From Lentzea sp. NBRC 102530 (GTDB lineage: Bacteria > Actinomycetota > Actinomycetes > Mycobacteriales > Pseudonocardiaceae), in NCBI RefSeq assembly GCF_030269365.1, contig NZ_BSTF01000003.1, forward strand, positions 496,001-560,000: a DNA stretch of 64,000 nucleotides, written 5' to 3'. A program made the translations under genes and the position numbers. The notes under the pieces were generated by a model. That model was not told the origin of the DNA. It saw only the letters and a program-made list of their open reading frames with translations, and did no database searches. How positions within the stretch are numbered: the first letter of the stretch is position 1; the number at the start of each line of letters is the position of its first letter. Below, piece by piece: positions 1 to 7,933 of the stretch.

Positions 1-987
1 CGAGCCGACCACGACCCACTCGCAGAACGCCAGGTTGTAGTTCACCGCGAACGGGCCGGTGCCGGCGTCGATCATCTTCTGGAACGGCAGCGACGTCTCG
101 ATGAACTCCGTCGTCGGCTGCGGCCAGCCCGCCGCGTTCGGGACGCTGCCGTAAGAGTTCACGTTGTTGTTGTCCGCGAACCCACCACGCCAGCGCGCCG
201 CCCACCGTTCGACGTCGAACCTGCCGGGGCGGCCCTGGCTGATCGTCACGAACGCGTCGGGCTTCTGCTGCAACGCCTGCCCGTAGAAGTCCTCGACGAC
301 GCCCTCGTCGAAACCGCCCCACAGCACGGGAAGCACCGCGGCCTGGAGCACGACCTTGCCGGTCGGCGTGGAGATCTCGCGTCCGTCGAGCTGCAGCGCC
401 GCCGCGCCGGCCGGGTTCGCGCGGCGCACGTTCACGCCGGTGAGCTGGAACGGGTCGAAGCCGGTGACCGCGATCCTGCGCACGCCCGGCTTGGCCGGGA
501 ACTTCGCGTCGCTCAGCCCCCGCGACGCCCAGTCGAACCGCTGGATCAGCTTCGCGCGGTCGTTCGGGGACATCGTGAACCGCGGCTTCCACTGGCGCAG
601 CGCGGAACTGAGCTGCAGCCGGGCCCAGTAGAGCGGACGGTCGTCGTAGGCGTCGTGCGCTGTCGGTGTTGTGCTCTGCGCGCGGGCCACGGCGGCCTTC
701 CACAGCGCGTTGCCTTCGCGTTCCACGAACTGCTGCGCCTGCTTGGAGACGACCTGGCGGCACAGCTTCGCGGTGAAGTCGGTGACCCGGCCGTCGAACC
801 CGGCGAGCTCCACCAGGGAGGGCCCGACGGCGGGGCCGCCCGCGACGAGGGTGTCGTCGAGCCGTTGCTCCTCGACGGTCAGCGGGACGGTGGTGTCGTA
901 GCAGTTCGCGTCCTGCGCGTGGGCGACGGCAGGGCTCATGGTCAAGGCGAGTGCGGTCAGTCCGACCAGTCCGGCGATGGTTTTCAC
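1..987 (-). CDS. secreted pyroglutamyl-peptidase-like protein (3' end cut by window edge)
   Basis: The 329 visible residues start at a GTG with an AGGA ribosome site and a clear Sec signal peptide (residues 1-24, cut near AHA|QD). From about residue 170 the sequence resembles pyrrolidone-carboxylate peptidase (family C15): VTGFDPF at 174-180, NPAG at 191-194 and QGRPGRFDVE at 251-260, which includes the usual catalytic Glu. The family's catalytic Cys normally sits in a G-x-x-x-C-N context; here that place reads GPFAVN (311-316), so the Cys appears to be Val. A Cys at 322 is shifted. The first 165 residues do not match C15 and are unassigned. It lies downstream of a transporter gene in a likely 5-oxoproline locus. 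Family assignment is fairly sure, activity is doubtful, and the C-terminus is outside the window. Confidence 0.7.
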   Translation of the reverse strand, partial: MKTIAGLVGLTALALTMSPAVAHAQDANCYDTTVPLTVEEQRLDDTLVAGGPAVGPSLVELAGFDGRVTDFTAKLCRQVVSKQAQQFVEREGNALWKAAVARAQSTTPTAHDAYDDRPLYWARLQLSSALRQWKPRFTMSPNDRAKLIQRFDWASRGLSDAKFPAKPGVRRIAVTGFDPFQLTGVNVRRANPAGAAALQLDGREISTPTGKVVLQAAVLPVLWGGFDEGVVEDFYGQALQQKPDAFVTISQGRPGRFDVERWAARWRGGFADNNNVNSYGSVPNAAGWPQPTTEFIETSLPFQKMIDAGTGPFAVNYNLAFCEWVVVGS

Positions 988-1008
988 GACTTCGATCCTC
1001 AACGCAAA

Positions 1009-1038
1009 GGGCCACCCGCCGTAACCGACAGGTGGCCC
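1009..1038 (-). terminator. hairpin terminator after the SSS symporter gene
   Basis: Arms GGGCCACC (1009-1016) and GGTGGCCC (1031-1038) pair perfectly and, read on the minus strand, are followed by TTT. The hairpin lies between the symporter stop and the start of the peptidase-like gene, so it can end the upstream transcript. Confidence 0.5.
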
Positions 1039-1058
1039 ATAGTGTTGCCGACTGCGTC

Positions 1059-2693
1059 TCAGTGGGCCGCGATGGGCTTCACCCTGGGGTTGTCCTCGTC
1101 GACGTGGTAGTCCGACGGGTCGGTGTGGTCGACACCGTTGGACACCTTGGCCTGCTTGGCGACCAGCGTGACGATCACCGCGACCAGCAGGTTGACGAAC
1201 AGCGCGACGATGCCGACGTAGATCTGCGTCGTCGAGGTGCCGAACGGGTGCCACCCGAAGATCGAGATGTTGCCCAGCGGCAGCGCCGAACCGGCGAAGT
1301 GCGCCTTGCCGACGGCCGGGTTGCCGATGTTGTAGAGCAGCCACATGCCGTAACCCATGCCGCCGACCCAGCCCGCGACCAGGCCGTACACGTGGAACCA
1401 GCGCGTGTAGAGCGCGATCGCGACCGCCGGCAGCGTCTGCAGGATCATCACACCGCCGATGAGCTGCAGGTCGATGGAGAACTGCGGGTCGACGAACACG
1501 ATGAACGCCACGGCGCCGAACTTCACCACCAGGGAGGCGAGCTTGGCCTGCTTGGCCTCCTCCGCCGGGGTGGCGTTCTTCTTCACGTACTCCTTGTAGA
1601 CGTTGCGCGTCCACAGGTTCGCCGCCGCGATGGACATGATCGCCGCCGGCACCAGCGCGCCGATGCCGATGGCCGCGAACGCGATGCCCGCGAACCACGA
1701 CGGGAAGTTCGCGCCGAAGAGCTCGGGGACGATCGTGTTGGTGTCGGGACGGCCGGTCGCCTGGTTGACGATCGGCTTGGTGCCCGCGCTGATCGCGACG
1801 AAACCGAGCAGTGCCAGCAGACCCAGCAGCAGCGAGTACGCGGGCAGCGCCACCATGTTGCGCTTGATGACGTTGCGGCCGCGGCTCGCGAGGATGCCGG
1901 TCAGCGAGTGCGGGTACAGGAACAGCGCCAGTGCCGAACCGAGTGCCAGCGTCGCGTACTGCAGCTGGTTCGTGCCGGTCAGCAGGATGCCGTCGGTCTT
2001 GCTGGGCGTCGCGTCGAACTTGGCCTGCGCGTCGTTGAAGATCTCGCCCCAGCCGCCGAACTTCGACGGCAGGTAGATGATCGCCACCAGGATCACCAGG
2101 TAGATCAGGATGTCCTTGACGAACGCGATCAGCGCCGGCGCCCGCAGACCCGACTGGTAGGTGTAGAGCGCGAGGATCAGGAACGCGATGAACAGCGGCA
2201 GGTGCCCGAGGATGCCGGAACCGTTGAGGCCCATGGACCGCAGCACCGCTTCGAGGCCGACGAGCTGCAACGCGATGTACGGCATGGTCGCGACGATGCC
2301 GGTGATCGCGATCAGCAACGCGAGCCAGTGCGAGCCGTAGCGGCCCTTCACGAAGTCCGCGGGCGTCACGTAGCCGTGCACGCGGCTGACCGACCACATC
2401 CGCACCAGCGGCAGGAAGACCAGCGGGTACAGGATGATCGTGTACGGCAGCGCGTAGAAGCCGAGCGCGCCCGCGCCGAACATCAACGCCGGCACCGCGA
2501 CGAAGGTGTAGGCCGTGTAGAGGTCACCGCCGACGAGGAACCACGTGATCCAGCTGCCGAACTTGCGGCCGCCGAGACCCCACTCGTCGAGGTGGTCGAG
2601 GGTCTCGCCCTTCTGCCACCGCGCCGCGACGAAGCCCATCACCGTGACGAGGAGGAAGAGAGCGCTGAAGACGATCAGCTCGGTCCACTGCAT
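1059..2693 (-). CDS. sodium:solute symporter (SSS family), MctP/acetate-permease type
   Basis: A 544-residue polytopic membrane protein with the SSS fold: hydrophobic helices begin at residue 4, and the first loops carry the SSS-typical GLGGRKFGSW and WFLVGGDLYTAYTF stretches. The length and the paired DUF3311 gene match MctP-type monocarboxylate transporters. The start is the ATG in the TGATG overlap with the upstream DUF3311 stop, so translation is coupled; reading further upstream in this frame only gives non-coding sequence. Given the GntR and pxpA neighbours, 5-oxoproline or a short monocarboxylate is a plausible substrate, but that is inference. Confidence 0.85.
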   Translation of the reverse strand: MQWTELIVFSALFLLVTVMGFVAARWQKGETLDHLDEWGLGGRKFGSWITWFLVGGDLYTAYTFVAVPALMFGAGALGFYALPYTIILYPLVFLPLVRMWSVSRVHGYVTPADFVKGRYGSHWLALLIAITGIVATMPYIALQLVGLEAVLRSMGLNGSGILGHLPLFIAFLILALYTYQSGLRAPALIAFVKDILIYLVILVAIIYLPSKFGGWGEIFNDAQAKFDATPSKTDGILLTGTNQLQYATLALGSALALFLYPHSLTGILASRGRNVIKRNMVALPAYSLLLGLLALLGFVAISAGTKPIVNQATGRPDTNTIVPELFGANFPSWFAGIAFAAIGIGALVPAAIMSIAAANLWTRNVYKEYVKKNATPAEEAKQAKLASLVVKFGAVAFIVFVDPQFSIDLQLIGGVMILQTLPAVAIALYTRWFHVYGLVAGWVGGMGYGMWLLYNIGNPAVGKAHFAGSALPLGNISIFGWHPFGTSTTQIYVGIVALFVNLLVAVIVTLVAKQAKVSNGVDHTDPSDYHVDEDNPRVKPIAAH

Positions 2694-2959
2694 CAGTTCG
2701 CTCCCTCGTCCAGGTCGTCCACGCCGAGCTTGTCGGGCTTGCCGGTGACCACGGGCTCGTCCTTGGTCTTGACGTAGACGATCCCGACGCACGCGACGCC
2801 GAGCGGGACGAACAGGAACTGGTACCAGTAGAAGAACGGCAACCCGAAGATCCTGGGCTCGTCCATGTTGAACCACGGCGTGATGAGCATGAACAGCGGA
2901 AGTATCAGCAGCAGGTTCCAGTTGCTCCAGCGCAAGCCGGTCTTGTGATCCGACGGCAT
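2693..2959 (-). CDS. DUF3311 small membrane subunit of the SSS symporter
   Basis: An 88-residue protein with two hydrophobic segments (about residues 14-32 and 42-63) and a charged C-terminus. Small DUF3311 proteins are encoded directly upstream of MctP-type SSS permeases in many actinobacteria and proteobacteria and are thought to be accessory subunits. Its TGA overlaps the permease ATG by one base, which predicts translational coupling. Start ATG is preceded by a GGAGGG ribosome site. Confidence 0.8.
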   Translation of the reverse strand: MPSDHKTGLRWSNWNLLLILPLFMLITPWFNMDEPRIFGLPFFYWYQFLFVPLGVACVGIVYVKTKDEPVVTGKPDKLGVDDLDEGAN

Positions 2960-3064
2960 GGTGGCCCTCCGTGTACGCGGTGTTGCGCGGATGTTAGGCC
3001 TGGTTGACGTGGTCGTCAGCCCCGTGATCGCAATCGTTGCCGTCGGCTTAACGTTCCCTTTGGA

Positions 3065-3751
3065 TTAATCCGCCGTCAGACGGCTGGCGAGGTCCTGTTC
3101 GGCCGCGTCGAAGTACTCGTCGAGCTGCCCGACCGCCTCGTCGACCGTGCCCTTGTTCAGCAGTTCGACGATCCTGCGGTTCCACGGCAGGTACGTCCGG
3201 TGGAAGGCGTCGACCTCGCGCGCGACCCGGAACGCGAGCATGAGCTCGGCGAACAGCCGGTCCGACTCGTCGCTCAGCCGGACGCTGCCCGCGAGGCCGA
3301 CGATGCCGCGGTGGAACTGGATGTTCGCGCTGCCGGTCTTGCTGAAGTCGTTCTTCTCGGCGCGGGCCACGGCCTGGCGGACCGGCGCCCGGACGGCTTC
3401 CCGCTGCGCCTCGGTGACGTCGTTCCACAGCCGGAGCGAGCCACCCTCGATGACCCGGCGCGCCGCGTACAGGTCGCACACGTCCTCGCTGGTCGGCCTG
3501 CGCACGAACACGCCGCGGCTGTGCTCGTGCACCAGGATCCGATCGCGCGTGAGCAGCCGGAACGCCTCGCGCAGCGTGTTGCGGCTGACCCCGAGCGCGC
3601 CGCCGATGGCCTCCTCGCTCAGCCGCAGACCGGGCTCGAGCTCCCCGTCGAGCACCCGCTCCCGGAGCATGTCGGCGACCTTCTGCGCGGTGCTGGCGCG
3701 CTCCAGGTCGGACTTGCTCTGGGCCAGCGTCGACACCCACGTCTCGGTCAC
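3065..3751 (-). CDS. GntR-family regulator (FCD/FadR subgroup)
   Basis: A 228-residue regulator. The N-terminal winged helix-turn-helix (about residues 18-88) has the GntR signature: LSEEAIGGALGVSRNTLREA followed by a wing ending in GVFV. The all-helical C-terminal half fits an FCD ligand domain, which usually binds small carboxylates. It is divergent from pxpA and upstream of the symporter pair, so it likely controls uptake and use of a carboxylate, possibly 5-oxoproline. Repeats in the shared promoter region are candidate operators. Confidence 0.85.
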   Translation of the reverse strand: MTETWVSTLAQSKSDLERASTAQKVADMLRERVLDGELEPGLRLSEEAIGGALGVSRNTLREAFRLLTRDRILVHEHSRGVFVRRPTSEDVCDLYAARRVIEGGSLRLWNDVTEAQREAVRAPVRQAVARAEKNDFSKTGSANIQFHRGIVGLAGSVRLSDESDRLFAELMLAFRVAREVDAFHRTYLPWNRRIVELLNKGTVDEAVGQLDEYFDAAEQDLASRLTAD

Positions 3752-3771
3752 CGGGGCAGTCTATTCCCAGG

Positions 3772-3804
3772 ATCGTTCAATTGCCCTATCGTAGAATCGT
3801 TCAA
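3772..3804. promoter_or_regulatory. direct repeats, candidate GntR operator
   Basis: ATCGTTCAA occurs twice, at 3772-3780 and 3796-3804, 24 bp apart on the same face of the helix, in the 96-bp gap between gntR and pxpA. The second copy continues into CAAT. The position suits divergent autoregulation; binding is inferred. Confidence 0.5.
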
Positions 3805-3847
3805 CAATCCCACAAAACAGAGCGCGCCACCGAAGGGGGAGATCAAC

Positions 3848-4627
3848 ATGGACCTGAACGCAGACCTGGGTGAGGGCTTCGGCCACTGGACCCTGGGCGA
3901 CGACAACGCGTTGCTCTCGGTGGTGACCAGCGCGAACATCGCCTGCGGCTACCACGCGGGCGACGCCGACACGATGCGCGAGACCTGCGCGCTGGCCGCC
4001 GAGTCAGGCACCGCGGTAGGCGCCCACGTCGGCTACCACGACCTGGCGGGCTTCGGCCGCCGCTTCGTGGACGTCGCCCCCGACACCCTGACCAACGAGG
4101 TCCTGGCCCAACTCGGCGCATTGCAGACGTTCGCGAGGGTCGCCGGCACCCGGATCTCCTACGTGAAACCGCACGGCGCCCTCTACAACACCCTGGTCCG
4201 CCACGAGGCCCAGGCCGACGCCGTGGTGGACGCCGTCCGCATGTTCGACCCAACCCTCGCCGTACTGGGCCCGCCGGGAGCCGTCTGGCTGAAGCGCGCC
4301 TCGGTGGCGGGCCTGCGCGTGTGGCACGAGGCGTTCGCCGACCGCGCCTACACCTCGTCCGGAACCCTGGTGCCGCGCACCGAACCGGGCGCCGTCCTGC
4401 GCGACCCGGCCGAGATCGCGGCGAGGTGCGTCCAACTGGCCACCGAGGGCTGGGTCCGCAGCGTCACCGGCAGGCCGGTCCGCATCCAGGCCGACTCGAT
4501 CTGCGTGCACGGCGACACCCCAGGCGCCGTGCACATCGCCCGCACGGTCCGCGCGTCCCTGGAGGCAGCAGGAGTGACGGTGACCAGGGTCGAGTCGCCT
4601 TTGAGGCACGCCCGCCAACCGGCCTGA
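3848..4627 (+). CDS. pxpA: 5-oxoprolinase subunit A (LamB/YcsF family)
   Basis: A 259-residue protein matching LamB/YcsF over its full length, beginning MDLNADLGEGFG, with NIACGYHAGD near residue 31, GAHVGYHDLAGFGRR near 57, YVKPHGALYN near 98 and CVHGDTPGA near the C-terminus, all hallmark stretches with metal or substrate-binding acids and His. PxpA works with PxpB and PxpC in ATP-dependent hydrolysis of 5-oxoproline to glutamate; neither partner is in this window. A strong ribosome site (AGGGGGAGAT) precedes the ATG. The last codons and stop lie in the first copy of a 17-bp tandem repeat. Confidence 0.92.
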   Translation: MDLNADLGEGFGHWTLGDDNALLSVVTSANIACGYHAGDADTMRETCALAAESGTAVGAHVGYHDLAGFGRRFVDVAPDTLTNEVLAQLGALQTFARVAGTRISYVKPHGALYNTLVRHEAQADAVVDAVRMFDPTLAVLGPPGAVWLKRASVAGLRVWHEAFADRAYTSSGTLVPRTEPGAVLRDPAEIAARCVQLATEGWVRSVTGRPVRIQADSICVHGDTPGAVHIARTVRASLEAAGVTVTRVESPLRHARQPA

Positions 4628-4697
4628 CTCGCCAACCGGCCTGACTCGCCAACCGGCCTGACTCGCCAACCGGCCTGACTCGCCAACCGGCCTGATC
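4613..4697. repeat. 17-bp tandem repeat, five copies, overlapping the pxpA stop
   Basis: The unit CGCCAACCGGCCTGACT is repeated head to tail from 4613. Copies 1-4 are identical; copy 5 (4681-4697) ends GATC instead of GACT. The pxpA stop codon is inside copy 1, so later copies are 3' untranslated. The unit length is not a multiple of three, so an upstream expansion would shift the reading frame. It looks like replication-slippage expansion at the 3' end of the gene; no function is evident. Confidence 0.95.
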
Positions 4698-4793
4698 CGT
4701 CAGCCCGCAGCTTCCCCCGCGCGATTCCTCATGACGCAACGCGCGACCGCCGGTTTTGGTTCCCGCTCCATCCACAGGTACAGAACCCGCAGC

Positions 4794-5693
4794 TCAGCGT
4801 ACCTGTCGCACCAGCGCCGCCGCCCCGACCAGTCCGGCCTCTCCGCCCAACTCCGCGGCCCGCACCTCGAGCCCGTCCAGGTAGGACAACCCGGCGTGCG
4901 TCTTCAACGTCCGCCGGATCGGCTCGAACAGCAGCTCCCCGGCCTGCGCCACCCCACCGCCGACGACGGCCAGTTCCAGGTCGCACACCGCGGCAGCCCC
5001 GGCGATCGCCATCCCCACCGCCCGCCCGGCCCGGTCGAAGGCCTCCAGCGGGATCTCCTCCCCGGCCAACGCCGCGGCAGCCAGCAAAGCCGCGTCGGCG
5101 TCGTCCGGCGCCTGCCACCCGGCCCGCCGGGCCCACTCGACCATCCGCGGCCCACCTGCCACGGTCTCCGCGCACCCGCGCCCACCGCAGGAACACGGCA
5201 AACCATCCGCCTCCACCACGACGTGCCCGATGTGGCCCGCGTTGCCGGTGCGCCCGCCGAACGGGCGGCCGTCCAGCACCAGGCCGCCGCCGACGCCGGT
5301 CGACACCACCAGGCCCACCATGTCCCGCGCGCCCTGACCGGCACCGCACCAGTGCTCGCCCAGCGCCATGCACACGCCGTCGCCCGCCAGTTCCACCGGC
5401 ACGCCGGGGAACAGCGCGGCCACCGACGACCGCAGCGGGAAGGCCCGCCAGGAAGGCACGTTGATCGGCGAGACGGTGCCCGCGACCGTGTCCACCGGGC
5501 CGGCCGAGGCGATGCCGACCCCGGCGACCGCCGAGTCCTGCACCACGGTCGACACCACCGACACGACGGCGTCCCACGGGTCGACGGCAGGGGTCGGCAC
5601 CCGCGACGAACGCACGACGGCGCCGAGCGGGTCCACCAGGGCAGCGGCGATCTTGGTGCCGCCGAAGTCCAGTGCCAGCACCAGATCAGTCAC
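4794..5693 (-). CDS. ROK-family sugar kinase
   Basis: A 299-residue ROK protein. The N-terminal ATP-binding motif DFGGTKI is at residues 9-15. The ROK zinc site is complete: GHIGH followed by CSCGGRGCAE near residues 155-180, with the fourth ligand in the spacer His. It would phosphorylate a hexose such as glucose, N-acetylglucosamine or N-acetylmannosamine; the substrate cannot be read from sequence. No N-terminal winged helix is present, so it is an enzyme and not a ROK repressor. GTG start, 11 bp after the stop of the glycosidase-like gene, so probably the same operon. Confidence 0.85.
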   Translation of the reverse strand: MTDLVLALDFGGTKIAAALVDPLGAVVRSSRVPTPAVDPWDAVVSVVSTVVQDSAVAGVGIASAGPVDTVAGTVSPINVPSWRAFPLRSSVAALFPGVPVELAGDGVCMALGEHWCGAGQGARDMVGLVVSTGVGGGLVLDGRPFGGRTGNAGHIGHVVVEADGLPCSCGGRGCAETVAGGPRMVEWARRAGWQAPDDADAALLAAAALAGEEIPLEAFDRAGRAVGMAIAGAAAVCDLELAVVGGGVAQAGELLFEPIRRTLKTHAGLSYLDGLEVRAAELGGEAGLVGAAALVRQVR

Positions 5694-5704
5694 GGTGACC
5701 GAGC

Positions 5705-7873
5705 TTAACCAGCCACGACGAGCCGGATGGGGGCAGTGGTCCGAACCAGGTCGCCTGCGGTCACCCGCACCACCGCCGTCCACTCGTCCGGCGTCGCCCA
5801 CGCGGGCGCAGCCAGCGTGAAGTCCAGCGGCAGCCGTCCCTGCGCCGGCAGCAGGCCGCCCACGCAGAACGGCCCGGCGAACTCCCACGACGACCGCGGC
5901 GACAACAGCCTGGCCTGCACCGGCAGGTCACCCAGGGCGCCGGAGGCCAGCTCCACCCGCACCAGCGCGGACTCCCCGGCCCGCACCGAAACCGCAGAAG
6001 GCGAGGACGCCACCCACAGCACCTCGACGGGATCGGCGCCGTCCCACTCCGGCACGGTCAGCAGCGCCACGTCGTAGACCTCGAACGGCAGCCCCTCCAG
6101 CACCGCCCGCACCGGATGGCACCCCGGCGTGCGCGGCCCGGCCAGCCCGACCTCGGCCGAGACGTACCCACCCGCGGGCAACGACACCGGCAGCGACTCC
6201 CACGACGCCGACCAGCCGGAAGGCAGCACCAGCCGGACGACCCCGTCGAAAGCCGTCCCGTCCGACACCGCCACGACCCGCAGCCGCGAGGGCCCCAGCA
6301 CCTCGACCCGCACGTTCGCGCCCAGGCCACCCAACGGCGCGGGCTCGTGCAGCCAGTACCGCCCGAACACCGGCGTCACGGCAGGCGAACCAGGCCCCAA
6401 CGGCTCTCCGGCCACCGCCAACCGCGACGGCACCGCGTCCAACGCCCCGCAGGAAGGTGACCGCGACCCCAGCACCGCGAACAGCCGGGACGGCCCGAGA
6501 TGATCAACCGAGTTCCACAACACGAACACGGAAGAGCCGACCATCTTCTCGCCGACCTCGCTGTGCCACACGCTCACCGGCCCTACCAGCCGAGGCGCCT
6601 CCAACGCAGGCCCGTCCACGGCCACAAGCGACGCGATCGGGTCGTAGGACAACACGTAGTGAGTGGACGCGATCTCCGCACCGAAACCGCGCTTCCACCC
6701 GTGGTCAACGGAATCCTCGACCAACGAGAACGTCCGCCACCCGCGCGCGGGCACGTCACGCGCCAAGAACGTGACAGTCACGCCATCCACCAACGTGGGC
6801 AGCACGACCCCGTCGAGTTCCACGTGCACGTTGCGCTCGTACGGCAGATGCACGGACACGATGTCGGTGCACGCCACGGCCAACGGGTTCCACACCACCA
6901 CCGACGAGTCCACAGTGGATGTCAACGCCGCCAAGGACCGCGCCACGACCTCTGACTGCAGGTCGAAGGCCTCTCGAGGGTGCGCCACCGAAGCACGCGC
7001 CAACGCCGAAGAAGGAAACGCCGCCCCGCTCAACCGTGCCGCGTGCGACGCGAACACAGCAGCAGGCGAGTCATCCTCAGCAGCACGCGGTACGGGCACA
7101 GAGCCACGCACGTAGTAGTCGCGCGGCAACGAGCAGACGACGCGTGGCCACGTGTAGCGCGCGCTCCAGTCGTGATGGACGGCGGTGATCCACGGGCTAG
7201 GAGCCTCGTGAGCAGCACCGACGGGCATCATCACGTGCGGCGCCACAGCGGCAGACCGCAGCTCCAGGAACGCCGCGTAAACCGACCGCGAAGCCTCACC
7301 CAGCGACGAGGCCGCCAGCGACGGCCCGGAAGGCAGCGACGACAGCACCGGCGCCACACCGACCACGTTGGACTCGGACCCGACGACCTCGACCCGCCCC
7401 TCCGAGATCAGCCGCAGCAACGACGACCGGTGCTCCGGAAACGTGTCCCAGTACGGCTGCAACAACTCGACCGAGGTCACCGCGAACCGGTACGCCGGAT
7501 CGGTCAGCGCCAGGTCCAGATGAGCCCGGAAAGAAGAGAACGGCGCGTCCCCGGCCACGTGCCCGACGAGGTGCACCGTCCACCCCGGCGAGCCCACGAC
7601 CAGCGAGAACGCGCACGACTCCTCACCGGCGTCCGACCGCACGACCGCGACCGCCGGCACCACCGCACCGGGCTGGTGCCCGGACACGTCGACCGCGAGC
7701 TCGTACCCGAACGGCCCCGGCCGCAACGACCCGCCGTGCCGCGGCGAGCGCAGGCCCGGCCCCGACAGGTGCGCGCGCACCGGCCCCGCCAACGCAGGGG
7801 ACGTCAGCCGCACCACCTGCAGCAGCGCGGTCCGAGGTCCGACGAACAGTTCGGTCGACTCGGCGACGATCAC
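5705..7873 (-). CDS. degenerate GH38 alpha-mannosidase-like protein with NEW3-type C-terminal domain
   Basis: A 722-residue protein. Around residues 103-175 it resembles the catalytic start of GH38: VHLVGHVAGD aligns with the family's HTHWD metal motif, followed by an FRAHLDLAL helix and the usual strand-helix pattern. The second His of the H-x-H-x-D motif is Ala and W is Gly, so a zinc ligand is lost. The middle resembles the GH38 beta-domains, and the last 100 residues look like a NEW3 (alpha-galactosidase-associated) immunoglobulin-like domain. It is shorter than actinobacterial alpha-mannosidases of this class. No signal peptide. GTG start. Probably a non-catalytic paralogue encoded with the ROK kinase; this reading rests on motif inspection only. 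Confidence 0.55.
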   Translation of the reverse strand: MIVAESTELFVGPRTALLQVVRLTSPALAGPVRAHLSGPGLRSPRHGGSLRPGPFGYELAVDVSGHQPGAVVPAVAVVRSDAGEESCAFSLVVGSPGWTVHLVGHVAGDAPFSSFRAHLDLALTDPAYRFAVTSVELLQPYWDTFPEHRSSLLRLISEGRVEVVGSESNVVGVAPVLSSLPSGPSLAASSLGEASRSVYAAFLELRSAAVAPHVMMPVGAAHEAPSPWITAVHHDWSARYTWPRVVCSLPRDYYVRGSVPVPRAAEDDSPAAVFASHAARLSGAAFPSSALARASVAHPREAFDLQSEVVARSLAALTSTVDSSVVVWNPLAVACTDIVSVHLPYERNVHVELDGVVLPTLVDGVTVTFLARDVPARGWRTFSLVEDSVDHGWKRGFGAEIASTHYVLSYDPIASLVAVDGPALEAPRLVGPVSVWHSEVGEKMVGSSVFVLWNSVDHLGPSRLFAVLGSRSPSCGALDAVPSRLAVAGEPLGPGSPAVTPVFGRYWLHEPAPLGGLGANVRVEVLGPSRLRVVAVSDGTAFDGVVRLVLPSGWSASWESLPVSLPAGGYVSAEVGLAGPRTPGCHPVRAVLEGLPFEVYDVALLTVPEWDGADPVEVLWVASSPSAVSVRAGESALVRVELASGALGDLPVQARLLSPRSSWEFAGPFCVGGLLPAQGRLPLDFTLAAPAWATPDEWTAVVRVTAGDLVRTTAPIRLVVAG

Positions 7874-7933
7874 CGGAGAATCGCACCACTGATCACCACC
7901 GGGCGGAATTCCCCGATGGTGTGCGAAAACCAG

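Noticed and set aside
951..2777. 608-residue plus-strand open frame over the SSS gene
   Set aside because: Antisense shadow of the symporter and its DUF3311 gene; Arg/Glu-rich, no fold or motif, typical of high-GC sequence.
4613..4697. possible CRISPR array
   Set aside because: Copies are directly adjacent without spacers, so it is a simple tandem repeat.
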